Part shown: positions 54,276 through 63,515 of the stretch, piece by piece
Position numbering within the stretch: the first letter of the stretch is position 1
Layout: each line of letters opens with the position of its first letter
Translations under genes and position numbers: made by a program
Assembly: GCF_037154075.1 (NCBI RefSeq)
Contig: NZ_JBANRJ010000001.1
Coordinates: 1,545,501 to 1,609,500, forward strand
From: Sphingobium aromaticiconvertens
Lineage (GTDB): Bacteria; Pseudomonadota; Alphaproteobacteria; Sphingomonadales; Sphingomonadaceae
DNA length: 64,000 bases
Reading direction: 5' to 3'
The notes under the pieces: generated by a model
The model's database searches: none
What the model was told of the DNA's origin: nothing
The model's input: only the letters and a program-made list of their open reading frames with translations

Positions 54276-54465
54276 TGACTATCATCCTTGCGGTGGAGCA
54301 ATGGTTTCCCAGAAGACGGGCTGGAGGGAGCATCGCACGCGGGATGGCCATGGCGTATCCCGCCTATCCGGACCGGAGAGTCCGCAGGGAAGAAACGCTT
54401 GGGAAAAGTCCGAATGCGCCGCCGGGTGACGGTGCGATATACTCTGCCGCAGAAAAGGGGCGGCC

Positions 54466-55767
54466 ATGGAAGCGAATGTCTGGCGCGATGCGCGGCTGGT
54501 GGAGGACGAGGCTTCATCCTTTGACGGCGACGTGCATGCGACCCGTCCTTCGCCAGCGGGCGTTCCGGTCCGGGCGCGGCTGGCCTATCTGGTCAATGTC
54601 TATCCCAAGATCAGCCACAGCTTCATTCATACCGAGATCGAGGCATTGGAGAGGGCGGGGTTGAAGGTGGATCGCTTCACGGTCCGCCGATCGCCGGAGG
54701 CGTCGCCCGATGGGGATGAGCAGGCGGAAGCGGCCCGAACCACGGCCTTGCTGGACGGCAACCGGCGTGGTCTGACGGTCGCGGTTCTTCGGAGCCTGAT
54801 CGCGCATCCGCGTCTGACCCTATCCACGCTGGCCCATGCAGTGAAGGCTCATGGTGCGCAGGGACTCGTCCGATCGCTTGCCTATTTCGTCGAAGCGACC
54901 GCGCTGGCACAGGCCCTGGACCAGCGCGGGATAAATCATATCCATGTGCATTTCGGCACCAATTCGGTCGCGGTCGCGCGGCTTGCCGCCCGGATGACGC
55001 CGGTCAGCTACAGCTTTACGGCCCATGGTCCCGACGAATTCGATGCGCCCCACAGGCTCGATCTCAAGGGGAAAATTGCCGAGGCGGCCTTTGTCGTCGG
55101 GGTGTCGGATTATGGCCGCGGCCAGCTTCTGCGCTGGGCGGATCTGGCGCATTGGGGCCGGGTTCATGTCGTCCGTTGTGCGGTGGCGCGCCATTTCCTC
55201 TCGGGGGAGGCCCAGTCGACCGGCGACGTATCGCGCCGCCTCGTCTGCGTGGCGCGGTTGAGCGCGCAGAAAGGCCTGCCCCTGTTGATCGAGGCCGTCG
55301 CCCGCATTCCGCGTGAGCGGACCTTCACGTTGGATATCATTGGCGATGGAGAGGATCGCGCGATATTGGAGGCACATATCGCCCGGCTGGGGGTGGCTGA
55401 CCGGATAAGGTTGCTCGGCTGGTGCGCACCCGATCGGGTTCGGCAGGAATTGCAGGGGGCGAGGGCGCTGGTCCTGCCAAGTTTTGCGGAAGGATTGCCG
55501 GTTGTGCTAATGGAGGCGCTGGCGGTCGGGCGGCCCGTGATTGCAACGGCGATCGCCGGGATTCCCGAGCTGGTCGACGACAGCAATGGCTGGCTCATCC
55601 CATGCGGATCGGTCGAGGCGCTGGCGGAGGCGATGAACGCTGTGCTGGACGCCACGCCTGAGCGGCTTCAGGCCATGGGGGAGGTTGGGCGCGCGCGCGT
55701 CGCGGCCATGCACGACCCGGACATCAACGCGGGTAAACTGGCGGGGCTGCTCAGGCCCTTCCTGTGA
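54466..55767 (+). CDS. Family 4 glycosyltransferase
   Basis: 433 residues with a GT-B fold. The C-terminal nucleotide-binding domain carries VCVARLSAQKGLPLLIEAV, DIIGDGEDR and the donor-site block SFAEGLPVVLMEALAVGRPVI (E..E motif). The N-terminal lobe starts AYLVNVYPKISHSFI, typical of colanic-acid-type transferases. The predicted reaction is retaining transfer of a sugar from a nucleotide donor onto the lipid-linked repeat unit. It is the only plus-strand gene inside the minus-strand polysaccharide block and ends 5 bases before the convergent dioxygenase-like gene. Confidence 0.92.
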   Translation: MEANVWRDARLVEDEASSFDGDVHATRPSPAGVPVRARLAYLVNVYPKISHSFIHTEIEALERAGLKVDRFTVRRSPEASPDGDEQAEAARTTALLDGNRRGLTVAVLRSLIAHPRLTLSTLAHAVKAHGAQGLVRSLAYFVEATALAQALDQRGINHIHVHFGTNSVAVARLAARMTPVSYSFTAHGPDEFDAPHRLDLKGKIAEAAFVVGVSDYGRGQLLRWADLAHWGRVHVVRCAVARHFLSGEAQSTGDVSRRLVCVARLSAQKGLPLLIEAVARIPRERTFTLDIIGDGEDRAILEAHIARLGVADRIRLLGWCAPDRVRQELQGARALVLPSFAEGLPVVLMEALAVGRPVIATAIAGIPELVDDSNGWLIPCGSVEALAEAMNAVLDATPERLQAMGEVGRARVAAMHDPDINAGKLAGLLRPFL

Positions 55768-55772
55768 CCCGG

Positions 55773-56738
55773 TTAGAGCGTTGCGGGTGGGATCATTCGC
55801 ATCGATATGGGCAACCGACGGCGCCACATCACCGCGTCCCGCTGACGAGCGGGCAGCGTGCTGGCAAGGTCGTACATGGCGCGACGCGTCATGCCCGTCC
55901 GTTCGCAATAGAAGGGATGGCGGGGCGCATGCGCGAAATAGCTGTAGAACAGCGCTGCGCGATCATGGGCTATGGCGGGCTTTCCGCGATGGAAAAGGCG
56001 TGCCGTATCGGCGAAGATTATCGTGCCGCGTGTGCCGGTACAGCTGATGATGTCGTGCCTGACATCCTGTCCGAACCGCCTTTCGAGCGTCGCGTCATCG
56101 GCCAGATCATAGGCATAGCCGCCTGCGTCGGTCTGTAGCGTATCGCGGCGGGAAAGAACCTGAAAGGGGCCGCCCTGCTCATTGACATCGTGCAGGTAGA
56201 CGGCGACCTTGAGGATGCGCCGGTCTTCCCAGTCCTGATGCCATTTGCGGGTTGAAATCTCTTTCCCGTCCGCCACGGTATAGTTGATCGCGACCCCGTC
56301 ATAGGCGGGCGGAAGACCGATATAGGATTCCACGATATCCAGAAGCCGGTCCTCAAGACCCCAGTGGAAAATGCCCGGATGAGCGACGATCTGCTCGGGA
56401 GGGACGATCATGAACATTTTGCCGGCTGCCGCCTCGGCGCGGGCCTGTGCAGCGAAACGTTGCGCGAGGTGGAGCGCCGTGTCGATCATGGCGTCGCTGC
56501 CTGGCAGATCCAGTCTGTCTATGGAGGTCAGGGCGATGCCGTCGCGGTCGAGCTGCTCGACGATCTTTGCCTCGACCGGGCCAAGGATGGGAAGGTCGGG
56601 GCCGTGCCGGTGCAAGGCTGCGCCGTGTCGCTCGCCTAGCCTCATCCGCACGGCAGGGCGGTTGCAATAGCGCAGCGCAGTCCGTGCGGGTAGATTTCTC
56701 AGCCATTCGGATCGTTTACTGACGACATCGCGGATCAT
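55773..56738 (-). CDS. Phytanoyl-CoA dioxygenase-like protein, copy 2
   Basis: 321 residues, paralogous to the gene at 43244-44209. Metal ligands His167, Asp169 (KWHQDWED) and His250 (TARLFHRG) and 2-oxoglutarate Arg260 fall at identical residue numbers in both copies, and the alignment needs no gaps. Its start overlaps the stop of the CpsD-like gene by 4 bases, tying it to the export operon wza-like to cpsD-like. The role is unknown; modification of the exported polymer or its lipid-linked precursor is an inference from context. Confidence 0.88.
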   Translation of the reverse strand: MIRDVVSKRSEWLRNLPARTALRYCNRPAVRMRLGERHGAALHRHGPDLPILGPVEAKIVEQLDRDGIALTSIDRLDLPGSDAMIDTALHLAQRFAAQARAEAAAGKMFMIVPPEQIVAHPGIFHWGLEDRLLDIVESYIGLPPAYDGVAINYTVADGKEISTRKWHQDWEDRRILKVAVYLHDVNEQGGPFQVLSRRDTLQTDAGGYAYDLADDATLERRFGQDVRHDIISCTGTRGTIIFADTARLFHRGKPAIAHDRAALFYSYFAHAPRHPFYCERTGMTRRAMYDLASTLPARQRDAVMWRRRLPISMRMIPPATL

Positions 56739-57562
56739 GGGTGGTTCCGGTGGCGGTTGAACAGGGATGGCTTTGCTGCCGCACTCTCATAGGAGTAATA
56801 GCTCGCTTCATGCGGGCTGGAGATCGACATGTTCAGGACGGAGCCGACCACAGGTGTCGGGCTGAGCGCACTGATGGTATCCTTGAGGGCGCGCCTTGGC
56901 GTCCTGCCTTCCTCCACGACCATCAAAACCCCGTCGATGATGCGCGCGATCAGCATCAGGTCGTCATGGACCAGCGCAGGTGGAGTATCGATGATGCAGA
57001 TGGGATTGTTCCCGGCCGTCCTGACCATGGCGATGAGATCGGACAGATGGGATGACGCCAGCAGGTCCTCTGCATTGTTGCGATGTTCCCGCACATGGTG
57101 AACGGAGAGGTCGAAACCATCGATCTGCACGGCACTCTGCAACAGGGGAACATCGCCGCTCAGAAAATCATCTATTCCAGGCTGGCGTTCGCAAAGGCCA
57201 AGGCTCTTTCCGACCGAAGGACGGCGCAGGTCCAGATCGACGAGAATGGTAGGATGCAGGCGGCTGAGTGCCGCCGACAGATTTACTGCGACATGTGTCT
57301 TGCCATTACCCGGTTGCACCGATGTGATCGCAAAGATTCGCATGCCCGAGATTTTTGCATGTTTCAGCAATTGAGAGCGCAGAACCACATAGGGATGCGC
57401 CAGTTCATTGGCCTGACTGAAACCGACGATCCTGTTCCGCCGCAACAGGTCTGGATCGAGCTGGTGCTCGACGCCGACAGGAAAGCTATTCTCTGCTTGC
57501 GGAAGGTCGATCACGACGGCGGATGGCACGACCGCGGATGGAATGTCGGTGTTCAAGCGCAT
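56735..57562 (-). CDS. CpsD/CapB-like tyrosine kinase ATPase
   Basis: About 275 residues. Walker A (VQPGNGKT, 82-89), Walker A' (ILVDLDLRRP, 106-115) and a Walker B-like IIDTPPALV are present, as in bacterial tyrosine kinases of capsule and exopolysaccharide systems. A small tyrosine cluster (ASYYSYES) near the C terminus is the likely autophosphorylation site. It pairs with the Wzz-like chain-length protein upstream to control polymer length and export. The start at 57562 follows GGAG and lies 2 bases after the Wzz-like stop; an alternative start reaches back to 57607. Confidence 0.9.
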   Translation of the reverse strand: MRLNTDIPSAVVPSAVVIDLPQAENSFPVGVEHQLDPDLLRRNRIVGFSQANELAHPYVVLRSQLLKHAKISGMRIFAITSVQPGNGKTHVAVNLSAALSRLHPTILVDLDLRRPSVGKSLGLCERQPGIDDFLSGDVPLLQSAVQIDGFDLSVHHVREHRNNAEDLLASSHLSDLIAMVRTAGNNPICIIDTPPALVHDDLMLIARIIDGVLMVVEEGRTPRRALKDTISALSPTPVVGSVLNMSISSPHEASYYSYESAAAKPSLFNRHRNHP

Positions 57563-57564
57563 GG

Positions 57565-59037
57565 TCATTGCTCCATGGTTCGGCGTGGCCGCAGTGAATC
57601 GAGCCATCTGGCGAAACGGCCATTGGGCCAGGACGGGCCGTTTTCGGGCGCCATCTCCGGGATCACGCCCATGGGTGGCACGCCCATCAGGCGAGTCAGC
57701 GTGCCTTCGCCATGAATGTTGCCACGTAGCAGTTCATAGGCGATGATGCCCGCGATCCCCAGCACCGCGCCCGTGATTGCTCCTCCCAGCAGCATGAGCA
57801 ATGGTTTCGGTTTAAGCGATTCATGCGGCAGGCTCGGTTCGTCCACGACGGAAAACCGTTCTCCCTTGTCCTCCGATTGCAGATTGGCCGCTACATGCGC
57901 GTCGAGCTGCTTTTCACGAAGGGACTCATACTGACGTTTGATATTGTCATAGTCCCGCTCGATCATGTTGAGTTCATAGGATGCCTGAGGCGCCTGGGCG
58001 GCGCGATGTTCCATGCCGGCAATCGTCGAGACCAGTTCCGACCGGCGACTGGCCAGCGTGGCGATGCGCATGTGACCGGCGGCAAGTTCCCGCTCGATCA
58101 CGCTAGTCCCGCGTCCGGCATCCGGCCTGTTGAGCGATGCACGCTGGCGCTCAACCGTTGAGCGCATGGCAATTACCTCGGGATAGTTGTCCGAATAGGT
58201 AGCCGAAAGTTGGTCGAGCCGTTCCTCGGCGCGGCGCAGGGCATCCAGCCCGGCCGTAGGCGTGCTGGCGGTTTCATTGGCGCGCGCGGCAAGCAGGCTG
58301 GTCTGCTGGCCCAGCCCCTGCGTTTCCGAATCGATCCGCGACAGCTCGGCTCGCAGCGCGGTTCCCGCCTGGGCGCTGAGCGCAACCTGCTCGGGTAGCG
58401 CTCCGGCATATCGCGCCTCTATATTGCGGCGCTTGTTTTCGAGGCCCGTGAGCTGGCGCTGCAACTCGTCCGCCCGCCTGCCCAGGAAAGCGGCGGTCCC
58501 GGTCGCCTGTGTCGTGCGAAATCGCTTGTCCTCGACCTGGAACATGCGGGTGAGGTCGGTCGTCACGGCTCGCGCGATGCGGGCATCCTTGTAGGTGAAG
58601 GACAGGGTGAAGGCGATGGTGTTCCCCTGGCCCTGCGCGCCCTGGTCGGCGCCGACCAGCTCGACCGAGATGGCGCGGCGCATCAATTCCAGAACATCGG
58701 GAAGGGCAATTTCTTCCCGCTCCTCCCGGTAGAGATCGTGGCGGGAGATCAATGCCGTCAGGCTTTCCCGGCTCTTGATCTGCTGCCCTATCTTTCCGAT
58801 CCGCTCGTTCGCGATGTTCGTGAGGGGGGAAGCAATGACGCTCGTGGGAATGGTCTGGGTGTCGATCAGCAGTGTTGCCGAGGACCTGTACATCGGCTCT
58901 TGCAGCGCGATCAGAAGGATGGAGATCAGCAGGCCCGCAATGATGGGGGCAACCAGCCAGTAGCGGCGCCGGTACAGCATGGCGAATATCTCGCCGGGAT
59001 AAATGCCAAGGCCCTCCGGCTCCATATTCTGCGTCAT
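57565..59037 (-). CDS. Wzz-like polysaccharide co-polymerase (chain-length determinant)
   Basis: 490 residues: an N-terminal helix (about 26-46), a Wzz domain, a long coiled-coil periplasmic region (about 170-370), a GNVR-like segment (SYELNMIERDYDNIKRQYESLREKQLD) and a C-terminal helix (about 405-430) with a Pro-rich flank (MGVPPMGVIPEMAP). The tail lacks a kinase domain, which is supplied by the separate CpsD-like gene 2 bases downstream. It controls polymer length at the inner membrane. Its start overlaps the beta-barrel protein stop by one base. Confidence 0.92.
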   Translation of the reverse strand: MTQNMEPEGLGIYPGEIFAMLYRRRYWLVAPIIAGLLISILLIALQEPMYRSSATLLIDTQTIPTSVIASPLTNIANERIGKIGQQIKSRESLTALISRHDLYREEREEIALPDVLELMRRAISVELVGADQGAQGQGNTIAFTLSFTYKDARIARAVTTDLTRMFQVEDKRFRTTQATGTAAFLGRRADELQRQLTGLENKRRNIEARYAGALPEQVALSAQAGTALRAELSRIDSETQGLGQQTSLLAARANETASTPTAGLDALRRAEERLDQLSATYSDNYPEVIAMRSTVERQRASLNRPDAGRGTSVIERELAAGHMRIATLASRRSELVSTIAGMEHRAAQAPQASYELNMIERDYDNIKRQYESLREKQLDAHVAANLQSEDKGERFSVVDEPSLPHESLKPKPLLMLLGGAITGAVLGIAGIIAYELLRGNIHGEGTLTRLMGVPPMGVIPEMAPENGPSWPNGRFARWLDSLRPRRTMEQ

Positions 59038-60197
59038 CAGCGAAATCCTCTGAAAGTCAGGGTGACATGGGCAATAGTCGCGCCGATCCGATCGTCCCCT
59101 ACCTGGCTGCGGCGCAGATAATCGACGCCGCCCTTCAACGAAAACCGCTGACTCAACCGGTGTTCATAGGCGGCGGAAAGGCGAAACAAGTCGATCGGCA
59201 TCGGCCCGCCGCTGGCCTTTCGATAGTCGCCGGTCAGGGTTAGCGTCCCATATTCGCTGAGGCGCCAGTCGGCATCGGCGCCAAGCGTCCATTCGCGTCG
59301 CAGGCCGGTAAGCGCGCTGACTTCGCTGCGCAGCGCCGCCGCCAGGCAGAGCATGAAACGCACCGACTCATTGCATAATGTTCCGGAACCGGTGAAACGC
59401 GGCCTCTCGCGGCCACGCCCGCCGTCGAAGGGGTCGGCCATACCCGCCCATTCCACGCCCGCCCGAATATCGGCGCGCCATGTTTCATCCAGTCTTCGGG
59501 TGGCGGTCAGTTGCAGGGTCTTTGCGGTACGCGATCCAAGTTCATCGCCCTGGCTGACCGCGACCTGTCCCTGAATCCCCACCGTGGTCCGAGCACTCAG
59601 GCGCTTTGCGAGGCCGATGGAAAAATCATAGGCCTTGGTCGTCTGGAGCAGGGACGAACCGGGATAGCGCGTCCGGATCGCTCCAATGCCGCTATTCACC
59701 GTCGTGACCGCATCGGGCGACCAGTCGGCAAAGAAGCGGGCAGATTGCGTTTCGCGGACGCTGCGTGTCTCGAAAACGGCGTCCAGGCTGCCGGTAAGCG
59801 CGTCGGTCGGTAGCTCCCGGACATAGCCCAGAGTCCCGTGCAGGGAGAGATACTCGCTGTCCCGGTGCCGGATATTTGCATCGACCCGGCCCGTCACGAA
59901 ATCACCATAGCGGCGCTGATACTGGCGCACCCGCGCGGCGCCTGCGATTTCGAGCGATGTCGCATGGCCGACCTGCCAGTCGAGCTGCGGTCTGACCGCC
60001 ACTTCGAGGGCCGAGGAACCGGGATCCTCGTCCGAAAGGAGAAAGGGGTTTTCAGAGAGGAATACACTTTGGTCGAGAGCCAGTTGTACGCGTGGCTGGG
60101 CCACGCATTCCGCGCCGACCATTGCCGCTGCCGCTGCTGCGGAACCCGCCAGAATGCGTAACAGGCCAGCACTTTTATGGCACCACAAGGACGTCAC
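59037..60197 (-). CDS. Outer-membrane beta-barrel protein of the export operon
   Basis: About 386 residues. A hydrophobic Ala-rich signal segment is followed by a series of amphipathic strands (for example VRVQLALDQSVF, YLSLHGTLGYVREL, DFSIGLAKRLSARTTVGIQG) and an aromatic-containing end (VTLTFRGFR). Proteins of this type sit between Wza-like and Wzz-like genes in sphingomonad exopolysaccharide loci and may assist outer-membrane passage. The start is uncertain: GTG 60197 and TTG 60188 both give a signal peptide; a longer frame reaches 60254 inside the Wza-like gene. Confidence 0.75.
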   Translation of the reverse strand: MTSLWCHKSAGLLRILAGSAAAAAAMVGAECVAQPRVQLALDQSVFLSENPFLLSDEDPGSSALEVAVRPQLDWQVGHATSLEIAGAARVRQYQRRYGDFVTGRVDANIRHRDSEYLSLHGTLGYVRELPTDALTGSLDAVFETRSVRETQSARFFADWSPDAVTTVNSGIGAIRTRYPGSSLLQTTKAYDFSIGLAKRLSARTTVGIQGQVAVSQGDELGSRTAKTLQLTATRRLDETWRADIRAGVEWAGMADPFDGGRGRERPRFTGSGTLCNESVRFMLCLAAALRSEVSALTGLRREWTLGADADWRLSEYGTLTLTGDYRKASGGPMPIDLFRLSAAYEHRLSQRFSLKGGVDYLRRSQVGDDRIGATIAHVTLTFRGFR

Positions 60198-60819
60198 CGC
60201 TCTGTAGAACGGGCAGTGGCTTGCCGAGGGTGCCGGCCTCCATGGCGCGACCACCTTTCAACAGCCGTGCGAGCTGGACCGGCTCGACAACCTGCCCTGC
60301 GGTCGTCTGTCGCAGAACGACGGCATTTTTGAGGTCCGCGAACTCCGCCGGGCCGCCCGCGAGGCTCAACGCCTGAAGGATGTTGATGGCGCTACCGCTG
60401 GTATAGCTGCCAGGGGTGCGGACCTTGCCGACGATATAGAAACGCATGCCGATCGCATCGCGAACGGTTACCGTGACGTCCGGCGGCGTGGAGCGGTAAT
60501 TATTGGATATCCGTTCGCGGATTTCGGCGGCGATGTCGGTTACGTTGCGATCGCGTGCCTTGATGGTGCCTGCGAGCGGGAAGGTGAAGGTGCCGTCCGG
60601 TTGAACCCGGACGGACCGTTGCATTCTTTCCTCGCCCCATACGAAGATGTCCAACTCGTCCCCGGCATTCACGCTGTAGCGGCTGGTGACGGCGGTGGAT
60701 GCAGATGCAGACGCTGCTCCGAGTTGTGCGCTTGCCGTCGCCGGGGCCAGAAACAGGGCCAGGGCCGCCATCTGGCAGCCATGGACCATGTGGCTTCCCT
60801 GTCGCCGACATCTCTTCAT
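60175..60819 (-). CDS. Wza-like polysaccharide export protein
   Basis: About 214 residues. A signal peptide (ending ATASAQ) is followed by the polysaccharide export domain (YSVNAGDELDIFVWGE, RVQPDGTFTFPLAG) and an SLBB-type repeat (FYIVGKVRTPGSY, ALSLAGG). It lacks the lipobox of classical Wza, as in several short sphingomonad homologues. It forms the periplasmic/outer-membrane conduit of the export complex. It is the first gene of the minus-strand export operon. The start is chosen at MKRCRR, after AAGGAA; an ATG up to 15 codons earlier is possible. Confidence 0.9.
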   Translation of the reverse strand: MKRCRRQGSHMVHGCQMAALALFLAPATASAQLGAASASASTAVTSRYSVNAGDELDIFVWGEERMQRSVRVQPDGTFTFPLAGTIKARDRNVTDIAAEIRERISNNYRSTPPDVTVTVRDAIGMRFYIVGKVRTPGSYTSGSAINILQALSLAGGPAEFADLKNAVVLRQTTAGQVVEPVQLARLLKGGRAMEAGTLGKPLPVLQSGDVLVVP

Positions 60820-61132
60820 TTTTCCTTGATTCGCGAACATCATGCCGACTCCCAGATCGCTCATCGCCCAAGCTATCGGGGGGAGCGCTTTCCCGACATT
60901 CGCTGCTTCCCTTCCGCCTTTGTCATTCCCGTCTTGGATGTGGGGGAATTTCGGGAAGGAATATGGCCAGAAAAGCGGGCGATGGGGAAAATCCCCAGTG
61001 CATTAGGGGAGCAGACTTCCTGCGTCCGCCGCGCTTACCATGCGACTTCGGGCCTGGAGGACAGATGGTCCGGAGCACGCCCAAAAGGGCGGCTTTCAGG
61101 CATAGGCAGCAGGACAGAAAGGCTGAACGGAT
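60820..61132. other. 313-bp divergent intergenic region
   Basis: This region separates the minus-strand export operon from the plus-strand WecG-like operon and must hold promoters for both. I see no clear -35/-10 pair, palindrome or riboswitch in it, and no gene. Confidence 0.4.
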
Positions 61133-61957
61133 ATGACCCTGGCCCAACATGGCTTCAGCAGTGCCACAACGCCCATTCCCGTGCGTTGGTCTCCGCCGCG
61201 CGCGCGCGCAGATGCGCCACGCGTCGAGTTTATCGACGTTGCCTTCACTGCAAGCGGCACGATGTCGGTCATCGAGGCGATCGAGGAGCGGCCGGCTGAC
61301 GCGCCCTTCGCCTATGTCGTCACGCCCAACGTCGATCATATCGTCCGGCTTCAACATCAGCGTTCCGACCTTTGGCCCGCTTATCGCGCAGCGTGGATGA
61401 CGTTGTGCGACAGCCGTATATTGGCACGGCTGGCGCGAAGGGTCGGTTTTGCGCTGCCGGTCGTGCCAGGCAGCGACTTGACGCGGCAGATGTTCGAACA
61501 GGTGGTCCAGCCACAGGATCGGATCGCGATATTGGGCGGTCGATCCGAACTCATTGCGCAATTGAGTGAGCGCTACGGCCTGCGAAATGTGCGGCATTAT
61601 AACCCGCCCATGGGCTTCATCCACGATCCCGTCGAGGTGACGAAAGCGGTGCGATTCCTTGTCGATTCGGGCGCTCGTTATCATTTTCTGGCCGTCGGAT
61701 CACCGCAGCAGGAAATTCTGGCCTATCGGGTCGGGCGAGCGGGGCGTGCCACTGGCGTGGGTCTGTGCGTCGGGGCGAGCCTTGATTTCCTGACGGGTGT
61801 TCAGGAACGTGCGCCGCTGGTCATGCAGCGCCTGGGACTGGAATGGCTGTTTCGTCTGGGCGCCAATCCGCGCCGCATGTGGAAACGCTATCTGGTCGAT
61901 GGGCCGTTGATATTTCCGATCGAACAGCGCTGGCGCCGCGACCATGCCAAGCCATGA
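61133..61957 (+). CDS. WecG/TagA/CpsF-family glycosyltransferase
   Basis: 274 residues of GT26. The N-terminal block VVTPNVDHIVRLQ, the LCDSRILARLARRVG region and the nucleotide-sugar-binding core (LGGRSELIAQL, GSPQQEI, GVGLCVGASLDFLTG) match the family, which transfers ManNAc(A), Glc or GlcA residues to lipid-linked acceptors. It heads a plus-strand set with a glycoside-hydrolase-like gene (14-base overlap) and a polymerase-like gene, so it likely builds the same exopolysaccharide as the divergent operon. Confidence 0.92.
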   Translation: MTLAQHGFSSATTPIPVRWSPPRARADAPRVEFIDVAFTASGTMSVIEAIEERPADAPFAYVVTPNVDHIVRLQHQRSDLWPAYRAAWMTLCDSRILARLARRVGFALPVVPGSDLTRQMFEQVVQPQDRIAILGGRSELIAQLSERYGLRNVRHYNPPMGFIHDPVEVTKAVRFLVDSGARYHFLAVGSPQQEILAYRVGRAGRATGVGLCVGASLDFLTGVQERAPLVMQRLGLEWLFRLGANPRRMWKRYLVDGPLIFPIEQRWRRDHAKP

Positions 61958-63515
61958 CGCGCTTACCATTTTGAAACGGTTCGCATTTCGCGGAGTGATT
62001 TTTCTGGTGTCGGCGGCGGCGCTGGGCGTTGCGCTTTATGGCGGTCCGGGGCCGATCGCGGAGGCCGCAGGCGAAAGGCTTGAGAAGGTCGAGGCGCCAG
62101 TGCGGGAGAAGATGAAGCTGGGCATCAACCTGTTCGGGCCGGCGACCTATAACCGTCAACAGGTCTTCACCAACCTCCTCAGCCAGAGCGAATGGTTTTC
62201 CTCGCATGGTGCGGGTTGGTCAGTCTTTCCCGCCGATCAACTCGACGATCGCGGATGGGTGCGATCCCTGAAACCCGGACAGACCGCACCGCGTCCCCTG
62301 ATATTGCCGCCAGCCCCCTATCGGCCAACGGTCGTGCGTTGCCGCTATGATGGCAAGGGGCTGATCGAAGCCGGTGGCGTGGCGACAATAGGCGAACGGG
62401 GGAACCAGTGGCTGCTGCTCGACCTTGCCCCCACGGGGGCCGATCAGGAGGCGGCGTGGATCGAACTGACCCGGACCGATAGTGCCGATCCGGTGCGCGC
62501 GATCGATTGCCGCGAAGTGGACCGGCCAGAGGAAGAGCGTTTCCATCCGGATTTCCTGTCCTTCGTGAAGCAGTTCGCCTTCATACGCTTCCTCGATTGG
62601 CAGCGCATAAATGACAATGCCGCGGTACGCTGGGCAGACAGGACGCGGCCAGACAACAGTTCCCAGGTCGGACCTGCCGGTGCGTCGATCGAGGATATGA
62701 TCGACCTTGCCAACAGCACGCAGACCGATCCCTGGTTCCTGATGCCCTATCGGGCCGATGCCGATTATATCCGCAATTTTGCGCAACTGGTGCACCAGCG
62801 GCTCGATCCCGCCAGAATCATCTATGTCGAACTGGGCAATGAGGTCTGGAACGACCAGTTCGACGCCGCGCAACAGGCGCGGCGGGAAGGGGAGGTCATG
62901 AAGCTGGCCAAGGGCGATCCCGGACGGGCGCAGATGCTCCGCTACGCCCAGAAGCTGCGGATCGTCATGCAAATATGGTCTCAGGTCTTTGCTGATCGGC
63001 CGGGTCATCTGGTCCGGGTCGCGGCAAGCCAGAATGCCAATGCCGATTTGGCCGACATCATATTGGGCCATGAAGATACCGCCGAGTGGGTCGATGCGCT
63101 GGCAACGGCGCCCTATATCTGGATAGATCTGGACGGCTATGGTCCGGGCGAAAGCGACCGGGTGTTTGCGCATATGCCCCGCGCGATCGACGATGCCTTT
63201 GCCTTTGCAGAACGCAACAAAATGGTGGCGCGACGATATGGCAAACGGTTCATTACCTATGAGGGCGGCCAGCATCTGGTGACGAAGGACATGGTACTGG
63301 CCCACGCCATCCAGCGCGATCCCCGCATGGGCGCCGTGTATGACAGCTATCTCAACCGTTGGAACGAGCAGATGGGCGGCGAACTCGCCCTCTATGCCTC
63401 GACAACCCCGATTTCCGAACATGGATCATGGGGGTTGCTGGAATATGGTGGGCAACCCCTTGCCGAAGCGCCGAAAATGCAGGCGGTCCAGCATTTCCTC
63501 AAGAAGTATCGCTGA
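61944..63515 (+). CDS. Membrane-anchored glycoside-hydrolase-like protein
   Basis: 523 residues. One N-terminal helix (about 14-34) anchors it, with the bulk in the periplasm. A beta-rich region (about 120-190) precedes a TIM-barrel-like domain. Asn299-Glu300 in YVELGNEVWND resembles the acid/base NE of clan A glycosidases, and Glu440 in ITYEGGQH could be the nucleophile. The family is not certain. It overlaps the WecG-like gene by 14 bases and the polymerase-like gene by one, so it probably trims or edits the exported polymer. Confidence 0.8.
   Translation: MPSHDALTILKRFAFRGVIFLVSAAALGVALYGGPGPIAEAAGERLEKVEAPVREKMKLGINLFGPATYNRQQVFTNLLSQSEWFSSHGAGWSVFPADQLDDRGWVRSLKPGQTAPRPLILPPAPYRPTVVRCRYDGKGLIEAGGVATIGERGNQWLLLDLAPTGADQEAAWIELTRTDSADPVRAIDCREVDRPEEERFHPDFLSFVKQFAFIRFLDWQRINDNAAVRWADRTRPDNSSQVGPAGASIEDMIDLANSTQTDPWFLMPYRADADYIRNFAQLVHQRLDPARIIYVELGNEVWNDQFDAAQQARREGEVMKLAKGDPGRAQMLRYAQKLRIVMQIWSQVFADRPGHLVRVAASQNANADLADIILGHEDTAEWVDALATAPYIWIDLDGYGPGESDRVFAHMPRAIDDAFAFAERNKMVARRYGKRFITYEGGQHLVTKDMVLAHAIQRDPRMGAVYDSYLNRWNEQMGGELALYASTTPISEHGSWGLLEYGGQPLAEAPKMQAVQHFLKKYR

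Noticed and set aside
62220..63422. A 400-codon antisense frame over the glycosidase-like gene
   Set aside because: The sense frame is coupled to both neighbours by overlaps. The antisense frame has no start signal or motif.
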